NCBI RefSeq assembly: GCF_010731855.1
Contig: NZ_AP022620.1
Span: 1,612,001 to 1,676,000 of the forward strand
Source of the DNA: Mycolicibacterium anyangense
GTDB lineage: Bacteria; Actinomycetota; Actinomycetes; Mycobacteriales; Mycobacteriaceae
Reading direction: 5' to 3'
DNA: 64,000 bases
How positions within the stretch are numbered: the stretch's first letter is position 1; every line of letters begins with the position of its first letter. The translations under genes and the position numbers were made by a program. Below, piece by piece: positions 16,711 to 25,260 of the stretch. The notes under the pieces were generated by a model that ran no database searches, had not been told where the DNA came from, and was given only the letters and a program-made list of their open reading frames with translations.

Positions 16711-18291
16711 CTACCCGACCGACAGTGCGGACAGCCGCAGCGTGTTCGGGTCGGTCACCACGTGAGCCTGCTCGACGCCCTTCAGCCACGGCTGCGCGAC
16801 CATGAAGTCGTTGACGTTGGCGACGTTGAGCCAGCAGCCCGTCTTGACGGCTTCCTCACCGGCCGTGGAGAAGTCGGCGTCGTCACCGGTGGGCAGACCC
16901 TTGGCCAATGCCGCGGTGACCGCCGGCGCCGAGCAGCCGAAGAAGTTCAGGCCGCCGTCGGCATCCCAGGAGATGTGGCCCCAGGTGTAGGGCGACGGGG
17001 CGTCCGGCCACCCGAGGTAGGTCATGATCTCCGGTGCGGATTGGCCGTCCGTGCCCACCCAGCCGTAGATCTCCGATGTGGGGTAGGCCTGAACCTTGGC
17101 GTTCAATCCCGCTGCGGCCAACTGAGTCTGGATCAGGTTGCTGATCAGCTGGTTGTCCGGGTTGCTCGAGTCATAACCGATGGTGACCGACTTCTGGTCG
17201 GCCGGCAGGCTTGCGGCGATCCCGCTCAGCACCGACGGATCGTGGGTCACCGACTGCTTGCCAAACTCGGGGGCCATCATGTTGGCCGGGTAGACCTGGT
17301 CGGCCTTCTTGCCGCGGCCGAAGTAGGTCTGCTTGACCAATTCGTCGACGTCGATGGCCTGCATCACCGCGTTGCGGTTCTTGGCGTCGGTCATCATGCC
17401 CTTTTTGGGGTTGATGTAGACGAAGTTCGACATCATGGTCGGCAGCGAGTAGTTCGCGAACGACTTGTTGTCGAGGTAGGACTGCACCGCCGAGGACGGC
17501 AGGTCATGCAGGATCGCGGCCAGCTGGCCATTGTTGAACTGGAGCTGCTGTGCCGAGACGTCGGTGATCACCGGGAGCTCGACCTTCTCGAAGTAGGGCT
17601 TGGTGCCCCAGTAGTCCGGGAAGGAGGTGAGTTCGTATTTGGAGCCCACTTCGGCCGCGGTCAGGGTGAAGGGCCCGGTACCCAGATCATGGGTAGTCAG
17701 GTAGCCCTGCGCGTGGTCAGTGCCCGCGTTCTTCTGCAGGCCTTCCGGGCTGAGCATCCGCGGACCATAGGGGCAAGCCAGGTAGTCCAGGAACGCCGAG
17801 TTCGGCGCCTTGAGGGTGATGGTGACACCGTAATCACCCTGTGTGGTCACCGAATCCACGTCGGAGACCATGTAGGCGGGACCCTGGTTCACCGCTGCCC
17901 GCCGGTCGAACGAGGCCTTGACGGCCGCCGAGGTGAACGGGGTGCCGTCGTGGAACTTGACGCCCTCACGCAGCTTGAAGGTGAACACCTTGTTGTCGGG
18001 CGAGGCCGTCCACTCGGTGGCGAGCAGCGGCTGCAGCTCGGCCTTGTCGGTGCCGGCCTTGTACTGCAGCAGGCCCTCGTAGGTATTGGTGGTCAGGATC
18101 AGACCCTGGCCGGCGTAGTAGATGTCCGGATCCGGCGGCTGGCCCGGATCCTGCAGGAACGACAGATGCAGCACCTTGTCGGTCGGGGCCGCGTTCGGTG
18201 TGCTGCTGCCACCGGAATTCGATCCGCCACAAGCGGTGAGGGCCAGCGCTGCGGTCGCGCCGATCGCGACCAGCGTGCTCAGTTTCTTCAT
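16711..18291 (-). CDS. ABC transporter substrate-binding lipoprotein (SBP family 5)
   Basis: Extracytoplasmic solute-binding protein of 526 residues of the oligopeptide/nickel (family 5) type. The N-terminus is a lipoprotein signal, M-K-K-L-S-T-L-V-A-I-G, ending in L-T-A-C with the lipid-modified Cys21. The body has the characteristic Y-E-G-L-L-Q-Y and F-K-L-R-E-G-V-K-F-H-D-G-T-P-F blocks. The ATG at 18289-18291 overlaps the cysteine hydrolase stop (ATGA). With two permeases and a fused ATPase upstream it completes an importer; the operon context suggests ureides such as allantoin rather than peptides. Confidence 0.92.
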   Translation of the reverse strand: MKKLSTLVAIGATAALALTACGGSNSGGSSTPNAAPTDKVLHLSFLQDPGQPPDPDIYYAGQGLILTTNTYEGLLQYKAGTDKAELQPLLATEWTASPDNKVFTFKLREGVKFHDGTPFTSAAVKASFDRRAAVNQGPAYMVSDVDSVTTQGDYGVTITLKAPNSAFLDYLACPYGPRMLSPEGLQKNAGTDHAQGYLTTHDLGTGPFTLTAAEVGSKYELTSFPDYWGTKPYFEKVELPVITDVSAQQLQFNNGQLAAILHDLPSSAVQSYLDNKSFANYSLPTMMSNFVYINPKKGMMTDAKNRNAVMQAIDVDELVKQTYFGRGKKADQVYPANMMAPEFGKQSVTHDPSVLSGIAASLPADQKSVTIGYDSSNPDNQLISNLIQTQLAAAGLNAKVQAYPTSEIYGWVGTDGQSAPEIMTYLGWPDAPSPYTWGHISWDADGGLNFFGCSAPAVTAALAKGLPTGDDADFSTAGEEAVKTGCWLNVANVNDFMVAQPWLKGVEQAHVVTDPNTLRLSALSVG

Positions 18292-18959
18292 CGGGCGGCT
18301 CCTTCGAGTACCGGGGTGGTCAAAGAGGTGCCGGAGCCGCTCTGGCGGCGACATCCGGTAAAAGCGTCGAGGATTTCGTCGGTGGTGCGCACCGCGCCGG
18401 TCTGCAGGTATTCCATGGCATCCAGCGCGGCTTCGTGGCGGTACTCCGATGAGCCGCCGACACAATCGGAGACCACCCGCACGTGGAAGTCACGCTGGTG
18501 GGCGTCGGCGAAGGTGTAGTGCACGCACACGTCGGTCAACCCGCCGATCAGGATCAGTGTGTCGGCCTTCAGACCGGACAGCACGATCTCGAACTCGGTT
18601 CCGATGAAGCCGGAGTAACGGCGCTTGACGATATGGAATTCGTGATTGGGGCCGTTGAAATCGGGCAACAGCTCGGGGTGCAGCGGGGTGCCCGGCCGAC
18701 CGTCGATGCAGTGCGGTCCCTCGACACCGTCGAGTTCGCGGCCGAAGTCGATGCCGTTCGCGCGATGAACTTCCTGGAAGAACACAATCGGGATGGTCGC
18801 GGCGCGCGCGGCGGCGATCAGTTGCCGCGCCCGGTCGATGCGGTCGGCATATCCGGCCATGTGCGGGATGCCCACCTCCTCGACGGGCATATCGCCGCTC
18901 TCTTGCATATCGACGACGACCAAGACCGGATTGCCCACTATCAGTGGTTGTTTCGGCAC
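18288..18959 (-). CDS. Isochorismatase-like cysteine hydrolase
   Basis: Cysteine hydrolase of 223 residues. The triad of the isochorismatase fold is visible: Asp17 in V-V-V-D-M-Q, Lys112 in I-V-K-R-R-Y-S-G-F and Cys145 in L-T-D-V-C-V-H-Y-T. Relatives cleave C-N bonds in N-carbamoylsarcosine, biuret, ureidoacrylate or nicotinamide. The GTG start has an AGGAGG ribosome-binding site 4 to 5 bases upstream, and the end overlaps the lipoprotein start. Being placed inside a ureide operon, it is a candidate for a late amide-cleaving step, for instance on ureidoglycolate, but nothing in the sequence proves the substrate. Confidence 0.88.
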   Translation of the reverse strand: MPKQPLIVGNPVLVVVDMQESGDMPVEEVGIPHMAGYADRIDRARQLIAAARAATIPIVFFQEVHRANGIDFGRELDGVEGPHCIDGRPGTPLHPELLPDFNGPNHEFHIVKRRYSGFIGTEFEIVLSGLKADTLILIGGLTDVCVHYTFADAHQRDFHVRVVSDCVGGSSEYRHEAALDAMEYLQTGAVRTTDEILDAFTGCRRQSGSGTSLTTPVLEGAAR

Positions 18960-19964
18960 CTATCCTCCTGTCACTGCGATACGGGGGTCTGCGGCGGCCT
19001 GGAGCAGGTCCACGGCCGTATTGATGAACACATAGAGCGCGCCGAGCATCAGGGTCACGCCCGCGATGGCCGGGAAGTCGGCGACCGGGATGCTCTGGGC
19101 GATGTACTGGCCGATCCCCGGCCAGCCGAACACCTGCTCGACGACCAGGACACCGGAGAACATCAGGCCCACCTGCAGGCCCGTCATCGACAATGCCGAT
19201 CCGACACAGTTACGCAGCACGTGCCCGGCCACGATCCGGCTCTCCGGCAATCCCTTGGCCCGCGCGGTGCGGGCGTAGTCGCTGTCCATGTCGGTCAACA
19301 GGCTCGAGCGCAGCACCCGGCCGATCGCCACGGCCGGACCGAGTGCGATCACGAATGCGGGCAGGATCAGGTGGTGGAGGGCATCGAAGACCACGTCCAG
19401 CCGGCCGGCCAGCAGGCCGTCGACGGTGAGCAGGCCCGTCGGCCCGGTAGGGGGATTGCTGATCCCGGTGCGACCGTTGGCCGGGACCCAGCCGAGCTTC
19501 TGGTAGAAGACGATCAGCCCGACAATGCCGAGCAGGAACATCGGCGCCGAGGCACCGGTGAACAGGACGGCGCGCAACACTGCCGAACCGCGCCACTTCA
19601 GGGTGGTGCTGAAGGCCAGCAGCACGGCCAGCAGCAGTGCGACACCCATTCCGTAGAGCGCGAGTTCCAGGGTGGCCGGGAAGAACGACCCCAGATCGGA
19701 TGCCACCGGATGCCGTGTGCGGTAGGACGTTCCGAGATCACCACGTACCGCTGCGGTGAGGTAGTGCCAGAACTGGGTGGTGATCGGGTCGTTGAGACCG
19801 AGTGCCTCGCGACGGGCAGCCACCGCCGATGCCGACGCCTGCGCGCCCATCTGGGCCTTGATCGGATCCAGCGGTGAGATCTTCTGCAGCACGAACATCA
19901 CCGCGGTCAGTGCGACCAGGATCGCCGCGGTCGCGGCCAGCCGGGACGCTATGAAGGTTCGCAT
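18960..19964 (-). CDS. ABC transporter permease (DppB type)
   Basis: Inner-membrane permease of 334 residues with about six helices and the DppB/OppB layout: an N-terminal helix, a periplasmic stretch with L-G-T-S-Y-R-T-R, and the EAA-like cytoplasmic loop Y-A-R-T-A-R-A-K-G-L-P-E-S (about residues 235-247) that docks on the ATPase. It is the first of two permeases between the fused ATPase and the cysteine hydrolase gene. The stop is immediately followed by the cysteine hydrolase start, and the end of the gene contains that gene's ribosome-binding site. Confidence 0.92.
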   Translation of the reverse strand: MRTFIASRLAATAAILVALTAVMFVLQKISPLDPIKAQMGAQASASAVAARREALGLNDPITTQFWHYLTAAVRGDLGTSYRTRHPVASDLGSFFPATLELALYGMGVALLLAVLLAFSTTLKWRGSAVLRAVLFTGASAPMFLLGIVGLIVFYQKLGWVPANGRTGISNPPTGPTGLLTVDGLLAGRLDVVFDALHHLILPAFVIALGPAVAIGRVLRSSLLTDMDSDYARTARAKGLPESRIVAGHVLRNCVGSALSMTGLQVGLMFSGVLVVEQVFGWPGIGQYIAQSIPVADFPAIAGVTLMLGALYVFINTAVDLLQAAADPRIAVTGG

Positions 19965-19974
19965 CGCCGCCCTC

Positions 19975-20844
19975 CTAGTTCGTCTTCATCAGGTTGCGCA
20001 GGCTGTCGCCGGCGACGTTGCCGATCAGCGCCAGGACCAGGACCCCGAGACCGGGCATCACCGGAACCCACCACTGCTGCAGGAAGTAGCTCAGGTTGCG
20101 CGCGGCGTCGGCACCCAGCTCCGGTGCCGGCGCCGACTGCCCCAGGCCCAGGAACGACAGCGCCGCCAGGGTCAGGATCAACGTGCCGACGTCGAGGCTG
20201 GCGGCCACGAGTGCGTTGGGGACCGCGCCGGGCAGCAGGTGCCTCAGCGCCAGCCGTACCCGGCCGACGCCGGAGAGCCGGGCCGCCTCCACGTGCGGGC
20301 GGGCCTTGAGGCGGGCGATCTCGCCGCGCACCAGCCGGGCGTAGAACGGCCACCACACGATCGACACCGCGATCAGGGTGTGCACGAAGCCCGGCCCGAG
20401 GGCCGCGACGACCGCGATCGCCAACACCGGTGCTGGCAGGGACAGGAACCCGTCGGTGATGCGCATGAGCGTGGCGTCGATCCATCCGCCCGCCGCACCT
20501 GCGATGAGCCCGACCAGCCCGCCGATGAACAGGCCGACGGCGACGACCACCAGGGCGGCCAGCCAGCTGGACCGCACGCCGTAGAGGACGCGGCTGAGGA
20601 TGTCACGTCCCACGCTGTCGGTGCCGAGCAGGAAGCCGCCCTTGCCGGGGGCCTGCAGGGGCATCCCGACCGGGACCAACGGATCGTGCGGGGCCAGCAC
20701 CGGCACGGCGACCGCCACCAGGGTGACCAGGAAGATCAGTGACAGTCCGAGCCAATTGACAATGACAGCACGATCTTTGGGCAGCGCGGAAAGCCTGCTC
20801 TGCCGGCTGCGTAGCAATGCTGGCGCGGGTATCGCGACGGCCAT
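19975..20844 (-). CDS. ABC transporter permease (DppC type)
   Basis: Permease of 289 residues of the DppC/OppC class. The N-terminal helix is followed by the class signature H-D-P-L-V-P-V and L-G-T-D-S-V-G-R-D-I-L-S-R-V-L-Y-G near residue 80. The EAA loop region reads V-E-A-A-R-L-S-G-V-G. The ATG at 20842-20844 shares one base with the stop of the ATPase gene (TGATG), so translation is coupled. It forms the membrane channel together with the DppB-type partner. Confidence 0.92.
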   Translation of the reverse strand: MAVAIPAPALLRSRQSRLSALPKDRAVIVNWLGLSLIFLVTLVAVAVPVLAPHDPLVPVGMPLQAPGKGGFLLGTDSVGRDILSRVLYGVRSSWLAALVVVAVGLFIGGLVGLIAGAAGGWIDATLMRITDGFLSLPAPVLAIAVVAALGPGFVHTLIAVSIVWWPFYARLVRGEIARLKARPHVEAARLSGVGRVRLALRHLLPGAVPNALVAASLDVGTLILTLAALSFLGLGQSAPAPELGADAARNLSYFLQQWWVPVMPGLGVLVLALIGNVAGDSLRNLMKTN

Positions 20845-22844
20845 CAGCGTGCCTTTCGTTCGATACAGGCGACCTGGTGCGGACTTCCCGGGATGCCCTC
20901 CAGCCGGACGTCGAGGGCAGCGTCGGCACAGGCGTCGATGGCGATGGGGCAGCGCGGGTGGAAGGCGCATCCGGTCGGCGGCGAGAGCGGGCTGGCCGGT
21001 TCCCCGGACAGCACGCGGCAGTCGCGGCCCAGGTCCGGGATCGCGTCGACCAGCGCCTGCGTGTAGGGGTGGGTCGGGTTGCCGATGACTTGGTCGGCGG
21101 GCCCGATCTCGACGATGCGCCCCAGGTACATGACGGCAATCCGGTCGGCCACCACCCGGGCTACCGACAGGTCGTGGGTCACGAAGACCACCGACATGTC
21201 GAGGCTGCGCCGCAGGTCACCGATGAGGTTGAGCACCGAGGCGGCCAGCGATACGTCCAGGGCACTGGTGGGCTCGTCGCACAACAGCACCTGTGGCGGG
21301 ATCACCGTCGCCCGGGCCAGCGAAACCCGTTGGCGCTGACCGCCGGAGAGCTGCGCTGCCCGGGACTTGGCGACCTCCTGCGGAAGGCCGACGCGGTCCA
21401 GCACATCGGCGACGGCCTGCTTGCGCTCACTGCGCGACATCGACGTGGCGCGCAACCGCTCGCCGATCAGCTCGCCGACCGACAGCCACGGCGTCAGTGA
21501 TGCGCCGGCGTCCTGGAAGACCATTTGCGGCCGTTGACCACCGGCCAGTTCGACCTCACCCTCGGTGGGGGTGTCCAGTCCGGCGATGATGCGCAATAGG
21601 GTGGACTTCCCCGAGCCGCTCTCCCCCACCAGCGCGACCGATTCGCCGTGCTCCACCGTCAGCGACACCCCGCGCAGGGCCTGCAACTTGCTCTGCTGCG
21701 ACGCGGACCGGTCCAGCCAGCGCCGCCGCACGGTGAAGGCCTTGGTCACGCTTTTGGCCGCAACGGCCGGGGGTTGATCCGACGTGACGTCGCTGTCCGC
21801 GAAAGGTTCACCCAGAGAGCCGATCTCGGCTTCGAGCAGGGTGCGCATCTCCGGTGGCGCGATCAGGCATGCGCTGACCCGCCCGGTGCCGACCTCGACG
21901 GGTTCCGGCGGAGTCGTCGAGCAGTCTGGACGGGCGAGTACGCAACGCGGCACGAAGGCACAGCCCGGCAGCGGCGCAGTCGGGCTGGGAACCTGTCCGG
22001 CCATCGCGGTCAGCCGGTGGTCACGTGAAGTCTCCAGGGTGAGCCGTGACCGTAGCAGACCGTAGGTGTAGGGATGCGCGGGGGCTTCGAGAACCTGTGC
22101 GGTGGAGCCGATCTCGGCGATGCGTCCGGCGTACAGCACGGCGATGCGATCGGAGATCTGGGCGGCCACCCCGAGGTCGTGGGTGATCAGCACGATGCTA
22201 CAGCCGATCTCGCTGCGCAGGCGTTGCAACAACGCGAGCACCTGCGCCTGCACCGTCACGTCCAGTGCGGTGGTCGGTTCGTCGGCGATGATGAGTTCCG
22301 GGTTACCCGCCACCGCGATGGCGATCATCACCCGCTGGCGCAGACCACCGGACAGTTCGTGCGGATATGCCCGCATCCGACGCTCCGGCTCTGGGATGCC
22401 AACGGCAGTAAGTAATTTCAGTGCTTCATCGGAACTGCCGGCGACTTCCTCGACCTGCTTGCCGATCCGCATGGTCGGATTCAGCGACGTCATCGGATCC
22501 TGGAACACCGCGCCGAGATCCAGCCGCCGGACCTTGCGCAACTGTTTGGCCTCGCCGGTGATCATATCGGTGCCGCAGACCCGGACACTTCCGGTGACAG
22601 CGGCCTTCGTGCCGAGCAGGCCCAGCATGCTGAAGCCCAGCACGCTCTTACCGGAGCCGGATTCGCCTACCAGCCCGATGATTTCGCCGGCCCCGATCTG
22701 CAACGACACCCCGCGCAGCGCGTGGACGTCCTTGCCGGACCGCCGGAACGTGACGTGGAGGTCGTCCACCACCGCCACCGCGGCGCCGTCGCCGGGCACG
22801 GCCGCCACGTCCGCCGGTAGAGCGACGCTTGCGGTACTCGCCAT
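20844..22844 (-). CDS. Fused double ABC ATPase (DppD-DppF type)
   Basis: Cytoplasmic ATPase of 666 residues made of two nucleotide-binding domains. Domain 1 (about 30-300) has Walker A G-E-S-G-S-G-K-S, the signature L-S-G-G-L-R-Q-R and Walker B L-I-I-A-D-E-P. Domain 2 (about 370-640) has Walker A G-E-S-G-S-G-K-S-T, signature L-S-G-G-Q-R-Q-R and Walker B L-L-C-D-E-P. After each comes the Pro/Cys-rich tail G-C-A-F-x-P-R-C typical of oligopeptide ATPases, which usually holds an iron-sulphur site. The ATG at 22844 is preferred; a GTG directly precedes it. As first gene of the operon it faces the divergent tetR. Confidence 0.93.
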   Translation of the reverse strand: MASTASVALPADVAAVPGDGAAVAVVDDLHVTFRRSGKDVHALRGVSLQIGAGEIIGLVGESGSGKSVLGFSMLGLLGTKAAVTGSVRVCGTDMITGEAKQLRKVRRLDLGAVFQDPMTSLNPTMRIGKQVEEVAGSSDEALKLLTAVGIPEPERRMRAYPHELSGGLRQRVMIAIAVAGNPELIIADEPTTALDVTVQAQVLALLQRLRSEIGCSIVLITHDLGVAAQISDRIAVLYAGRIAEIGSTAQVLEAPAHPYTYGLLRSRLTLETSRDHRLTAMAGQVPSPTAPLPGCAFVPRCVLARPDCSTTPPEPVEVGTGRVSACLIAPPEMRTLLEAEIGSLGEPFADSDVTSDQPPAVAAKSVTKAFTVRRRWLDRSASQQSKLQALRGVSLTVEHGESVALVGESGSGKSTLLRIIAGLDTPTEGEVELAGGQRPQMVFQDAGASLTPWLSVGELIGERLRATSMSRSERKQAVADVLDRVGLPQEVAKSRAAQLSGGQRQRVSLARATVIPPQVLLCDEPTSALDVSLAASVLNLIGDLRRSLDMSVVFVTHDLSVARVVADRIAVMYLGRIVEIGPADQVIGNPTHPYTQALVDAIPDLGRDCRVLSGEPASPLSPPTGCAFHPRCPIAIDACADAALDVRLEGIPGSPHQVACIERKAR

Positions 22845-22958
22845 CACTAGTTTGCTCCTGTGAGGGTGAGAGGTTCACGGTGGCCGTCCTCGACGATGAG
22901 GCACCAGCCTGTCGATTGACAGTTTTGCGGTACCGATGTCGTGGTTGGTGTCGCTGGC

Positions 22959-23000
22959 GTAACCAATACTTATCGCGACGTAACCGATAGGTATCGCACG
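22959..23000. promoter_or_regulatory. Tandem 21-bp operator-like repeats
   Basis: Two head-to-tail copies share GTAACC-ATA--TATCGC (first 22959-22979, second 22980-23000). The second copy contains the palindrome CGATA-GG-TATCG. They lie in the divergent spacer between the ureide operon and its adjacent tetR gene, where operators of such regulators normally sit. Role inferred from position and symmetry. Confidence 0.55.
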
Positions 23001-23022
23001 TTTCTGTCGTGTGACAGAAACG
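22999..23022. promoter_or_regulatory. Perfect 24-bp inverted repeat, probable TetR operator
   Basis: CGTTTCTGTC and its exact reverse complement GACAGAAACG are separated by GTGT. A 10-bp perfect dyad in the spacer 45 bases upstream of the tetR start is a good candidate for binding by the divergent regulator. Confidence 0.65.
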
Positions 23023-23066
23023 CTCCAGATCTGTTTTTGCCTGGTGGGGTGGGTCACCATCGAGCC

Positions 23067-23762
23067 ATGGCGACACCGCGGGCGGGCCGCCCCCGCCTGA
23101 CCGAACAGCGCAGGCCGGGCACGACCGCAAGAGACGAGATCCTGGACGCGGCGGGGGAACTGTTCACCACACGCGGCTATGCCAGCACATCCACCCGAGC
23201 CATCGCCGAGGCTGTCGGCATCCGGCAGGCCTCGCTCTACCACTACTTCAAGACCAAGGATGAACTGCTCTCGGCGTTGCTTCACCAGACCGTGACGCCG
23301 ACGCTGTGCTTCCTGGCCGACCTGCGCGCGACGGACCCGGTCCTGTCGCCAACCCAATGCCTGCACGCCCTGGCCGCCTACGACGGCGCCCAGTTACTGA
23401 CCTCGCGGTGGAATCTGGGCGCGCTGTACCTGCTCCCGGAGCTGCGGGAAGCCCGACTGGCCACGTTCTGGACCGAGCGGGAGCGGTTGCGCCTGGGCTA
23501 TCTGGACCTGAGCCGGGCGATCCTGGCCACCACCGGTATCCACGACGCCGCCGCCGATCTTCCGTTCCGCCTGGTCGAGTCGCTGGTCAACATGTGGTCG
23601 GGTCAACCTCGACTCGACTGCCGGGGCCTGCCGGAACACGTCGCCGACGCCAGCCTGCGCGTGCTCGGCGTCGCCGAGGACACGGTGGCGGGGCTGCGCG
23701 AGGACACCCGCGAGCGGTTGCGCCGCTATGCGGACAACGCGCAGCTGGAGAGTGTCGGCTGA
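23067..23762 (+). CDS. TetR-family transcriptional regulator (divergent to ureide operon)
   Basis: Regulator of 231 residues. The N-terminal helix-turn-helix covers about residues 21-65: A-R-D-E-I-L-D-A-A-G-E-L-F, then A-I-A-E-A-V-G-I-R-Q-A-S-L-Y-H-Y-F, the classic TetR recognition pattern. The C-terminal ligand domain is unremarkable, with a membership-neutral helix bundle. I chose the ATG at 23067 because the open frame upstream would run through the operator repeats. It is divergent from the eleven-gene ureide operon, so it most likely represses that operon and itself, with a ureide or purine intermediate as ligand. Confidence 0.9.
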   Translation: MATPRAGRPRLTEQRRPGTTARDEILDAAGELFTTRGYASTSTRAIAEAVGIRQASLYHYFKTKDELLSALLHQTVTPTLCFLADLRATDPVLSPTQCLHALAAYDGAQLLTSRWNLGALYLLPELREARLATFWTERERLRLGYLDLSRAILATTGIHDAAADLPFRLVESLVNMWSGQPRLDCRGLPEHVADASLRVLGVAEDTVAGLREDTRERLRRYADNAQLESVG

Positions 23763-23789
23763 ACCATTCCTCGCCCGTAGGATCGGTTC

Positions 23790-25253
23790 ATGCCGTTGGC
23801 CGAGGGCGAGACGTTCGCCGGCTACACCATCCTGCGGTTGCTGGGCGTGGGGGGAATGGGCGAGGTCTACCTCGCGCAGCACCCCAGACTGCCCCGCCGG
23901 GATGCACTGAAGGTCCTGCCCGCCTCGGTCAGTACCGATGCCGAATTCCGGGCCCGCTTCGAGCGTGAGGCCGATATGGCGGCCACCCTCTGGCACCCCA
24001 ACATCGTCGCGGTACACGATCGCGGTGAGGTCGACGGCCAACTGTGGATCGCCATGGACTACGTCGATGGCACGGATGCCGCCCAGCTGCTGCGCAGTCA
24101 CCCGACCGGACTGCCTCAGCGCGATGTGCTCAACATCGTCACCGCCGTCGCCGAGGCCCTGGACTACGCCCACCAACGGCACCTGTTGCATCGTGACGTC
24201 AAGCCCGCCAACATCCTGCTGACCCATGCAGAGTCAGGCGATCAGCGAATCATGCTGGCGGACTTCGGCATTGCCCGCTGGGAGAACGAGTCCAGCGGAT
24301 TGACGCAGACCAACATGACGGTCGGCACGGTGTCGTATGCCGCCCCGGAGCAGCTGATGGGCCGTGATCTCGACGGCCGGGCCGATCAGTACGCGCTGGC
24401 TGCCACCGCCTATCACCTGCTGACCGGATCGCCGCCGTTCGCGCACTCCAACCCGGCCGTGGTCATCAGTCAGCACCTCAGCGCCGCGCCACCCAGCCTG
24501 GCCGAGCGCCGTCCCGAACTGGCCACGCTGGATCCCGCGCTGCGCAAGGCGATGTCGAAGGATCCTGCGCAGCGCTTCGACCGGTGCGTCGACTTCGCCC
24601 GGGCGCTGGGACATCACATCACTACTCCGCTGTCCGGCGATCTCGGTCTCGATCCGGAGGCCACCCACCTCACGCCGATCGGCGACGCCGCCCCGACCGG
24701 CGCCGAACCGGTGCACCCCGCGGGCCGATGGTGGACACGACCGCGGGTTCTGCTCCCGGCGCTGCTCGCGCTGCTGCTGATCGTCGCGGTGGCGTTCGTC
24801 GCCGGACGGTTCCGCGGTGAAGACGTCATGAGCAGCGACCTGCGCAGCTCGACGACACTGAGCACCGCCGGCAGTAGCCCCGTGCCGGCTCCCCCGCCGG
24901 CCACCACCACACCGACGGACACGGTCACGCCGACGACGGCGGTGACCGACACCGACACCGACACTGTGACCGTCGACCAGGCACCGCCCGCCGTCATCGG
25001 CGCACGGTGCGGGGAACCGGGTGCCACCGGCACCACGGCCGACGGCGCCACGGTGTACTGCAGTCAGCTGCAGTACACCAACCGCTATCTGTGGTCGGTC
25101 CATCAGAACGAGATCCCCAACCCGATCCTCCCTGCGGCCCCCAGCGCGGCACCCCCCTCGGAGGATGAATCCCCGGTGCGCATCTGCATGTCCGAGACAG
25201 GCCACAGCAGGCTGCGATGCGCCGAGGAAATCCTGCGCGGCAACGGCGGCTAG
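23790..25253 (+). CDS. Membrane Ser/Thr protein kinase (PknF-like)
   Basis: Eukaryotic-type kinase of 487 residues. The kinase domain is residues 11-275: glycine loop [13 protein letters not shown] lysine 41 in A-L-K-V-L-P, catalytic H-R-D-V-K-P-A-N with Asp136, D-F-G-I-A-R, an activation loop with several Thr residues ([10 protein letters not shown]) and A-P-E. One membrane helix follows at about 319-341. The outer part starts with a Thr/Pro-rich linker and ends in a small Cys-containing segment (A-R-C-G-E-P-G, then V-Y-C-S-Q-L-Q-Y) common to mycobacterial kinases. It starts 27 bases after tetR; the photolyase gene follows after 7 bases. Confidence 0.93.
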   Translation: MPLAEGETFAGYTILRLLGVGGMGEVYLAQHPRLPRRDALKVLPASVSTDAEFRARFEREADMAATLWHPNIVAVHDRGEVDGQLWIAMDYVDGTDAAQLLRSHPTGLPQRDVLNIVTAVAEALDYAHQRHLLHRDVKPANILLTHAESGDQRIMLADFGIARWENESSGLTQTNMTVGTVSYAAPEQLMGRDLDGRADQYALAATAYHLLTGSPPFAHSNPAVVISQHLSAAPPSLAERRPELATLDPALRKAMSKDPAQRFDRCVDFARALGHHITTPLSGDLGLDPEATHLTPIGDAAPTGAEPVHPAGRWWTRPRVLLPALLALLLIVAVAFVAGRFRGEDVMSSDLRSSTTLSTAGSSPVPAPPPATTTPTDTVTPTTAVTDTDTDTVTVDQAPPAVIGARCGEPGATGTTADGATVYCSQLQYTNRYLWSVHQNEIPNPILPAAPSAAPPSEDESPVRICMSETGHSRLRCAEEILRGNGG

Positions 25254-25260
25254 GTCCCCG

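Noticed and set aside
25021..25260. Longer photolyase N-terminus (open frame upstream of 25261)
   Set aside because: The extension overlaps the kinase's extracellular part and is low-complexity; family proteins begin at the antenna-domain strand that starts near 25280.
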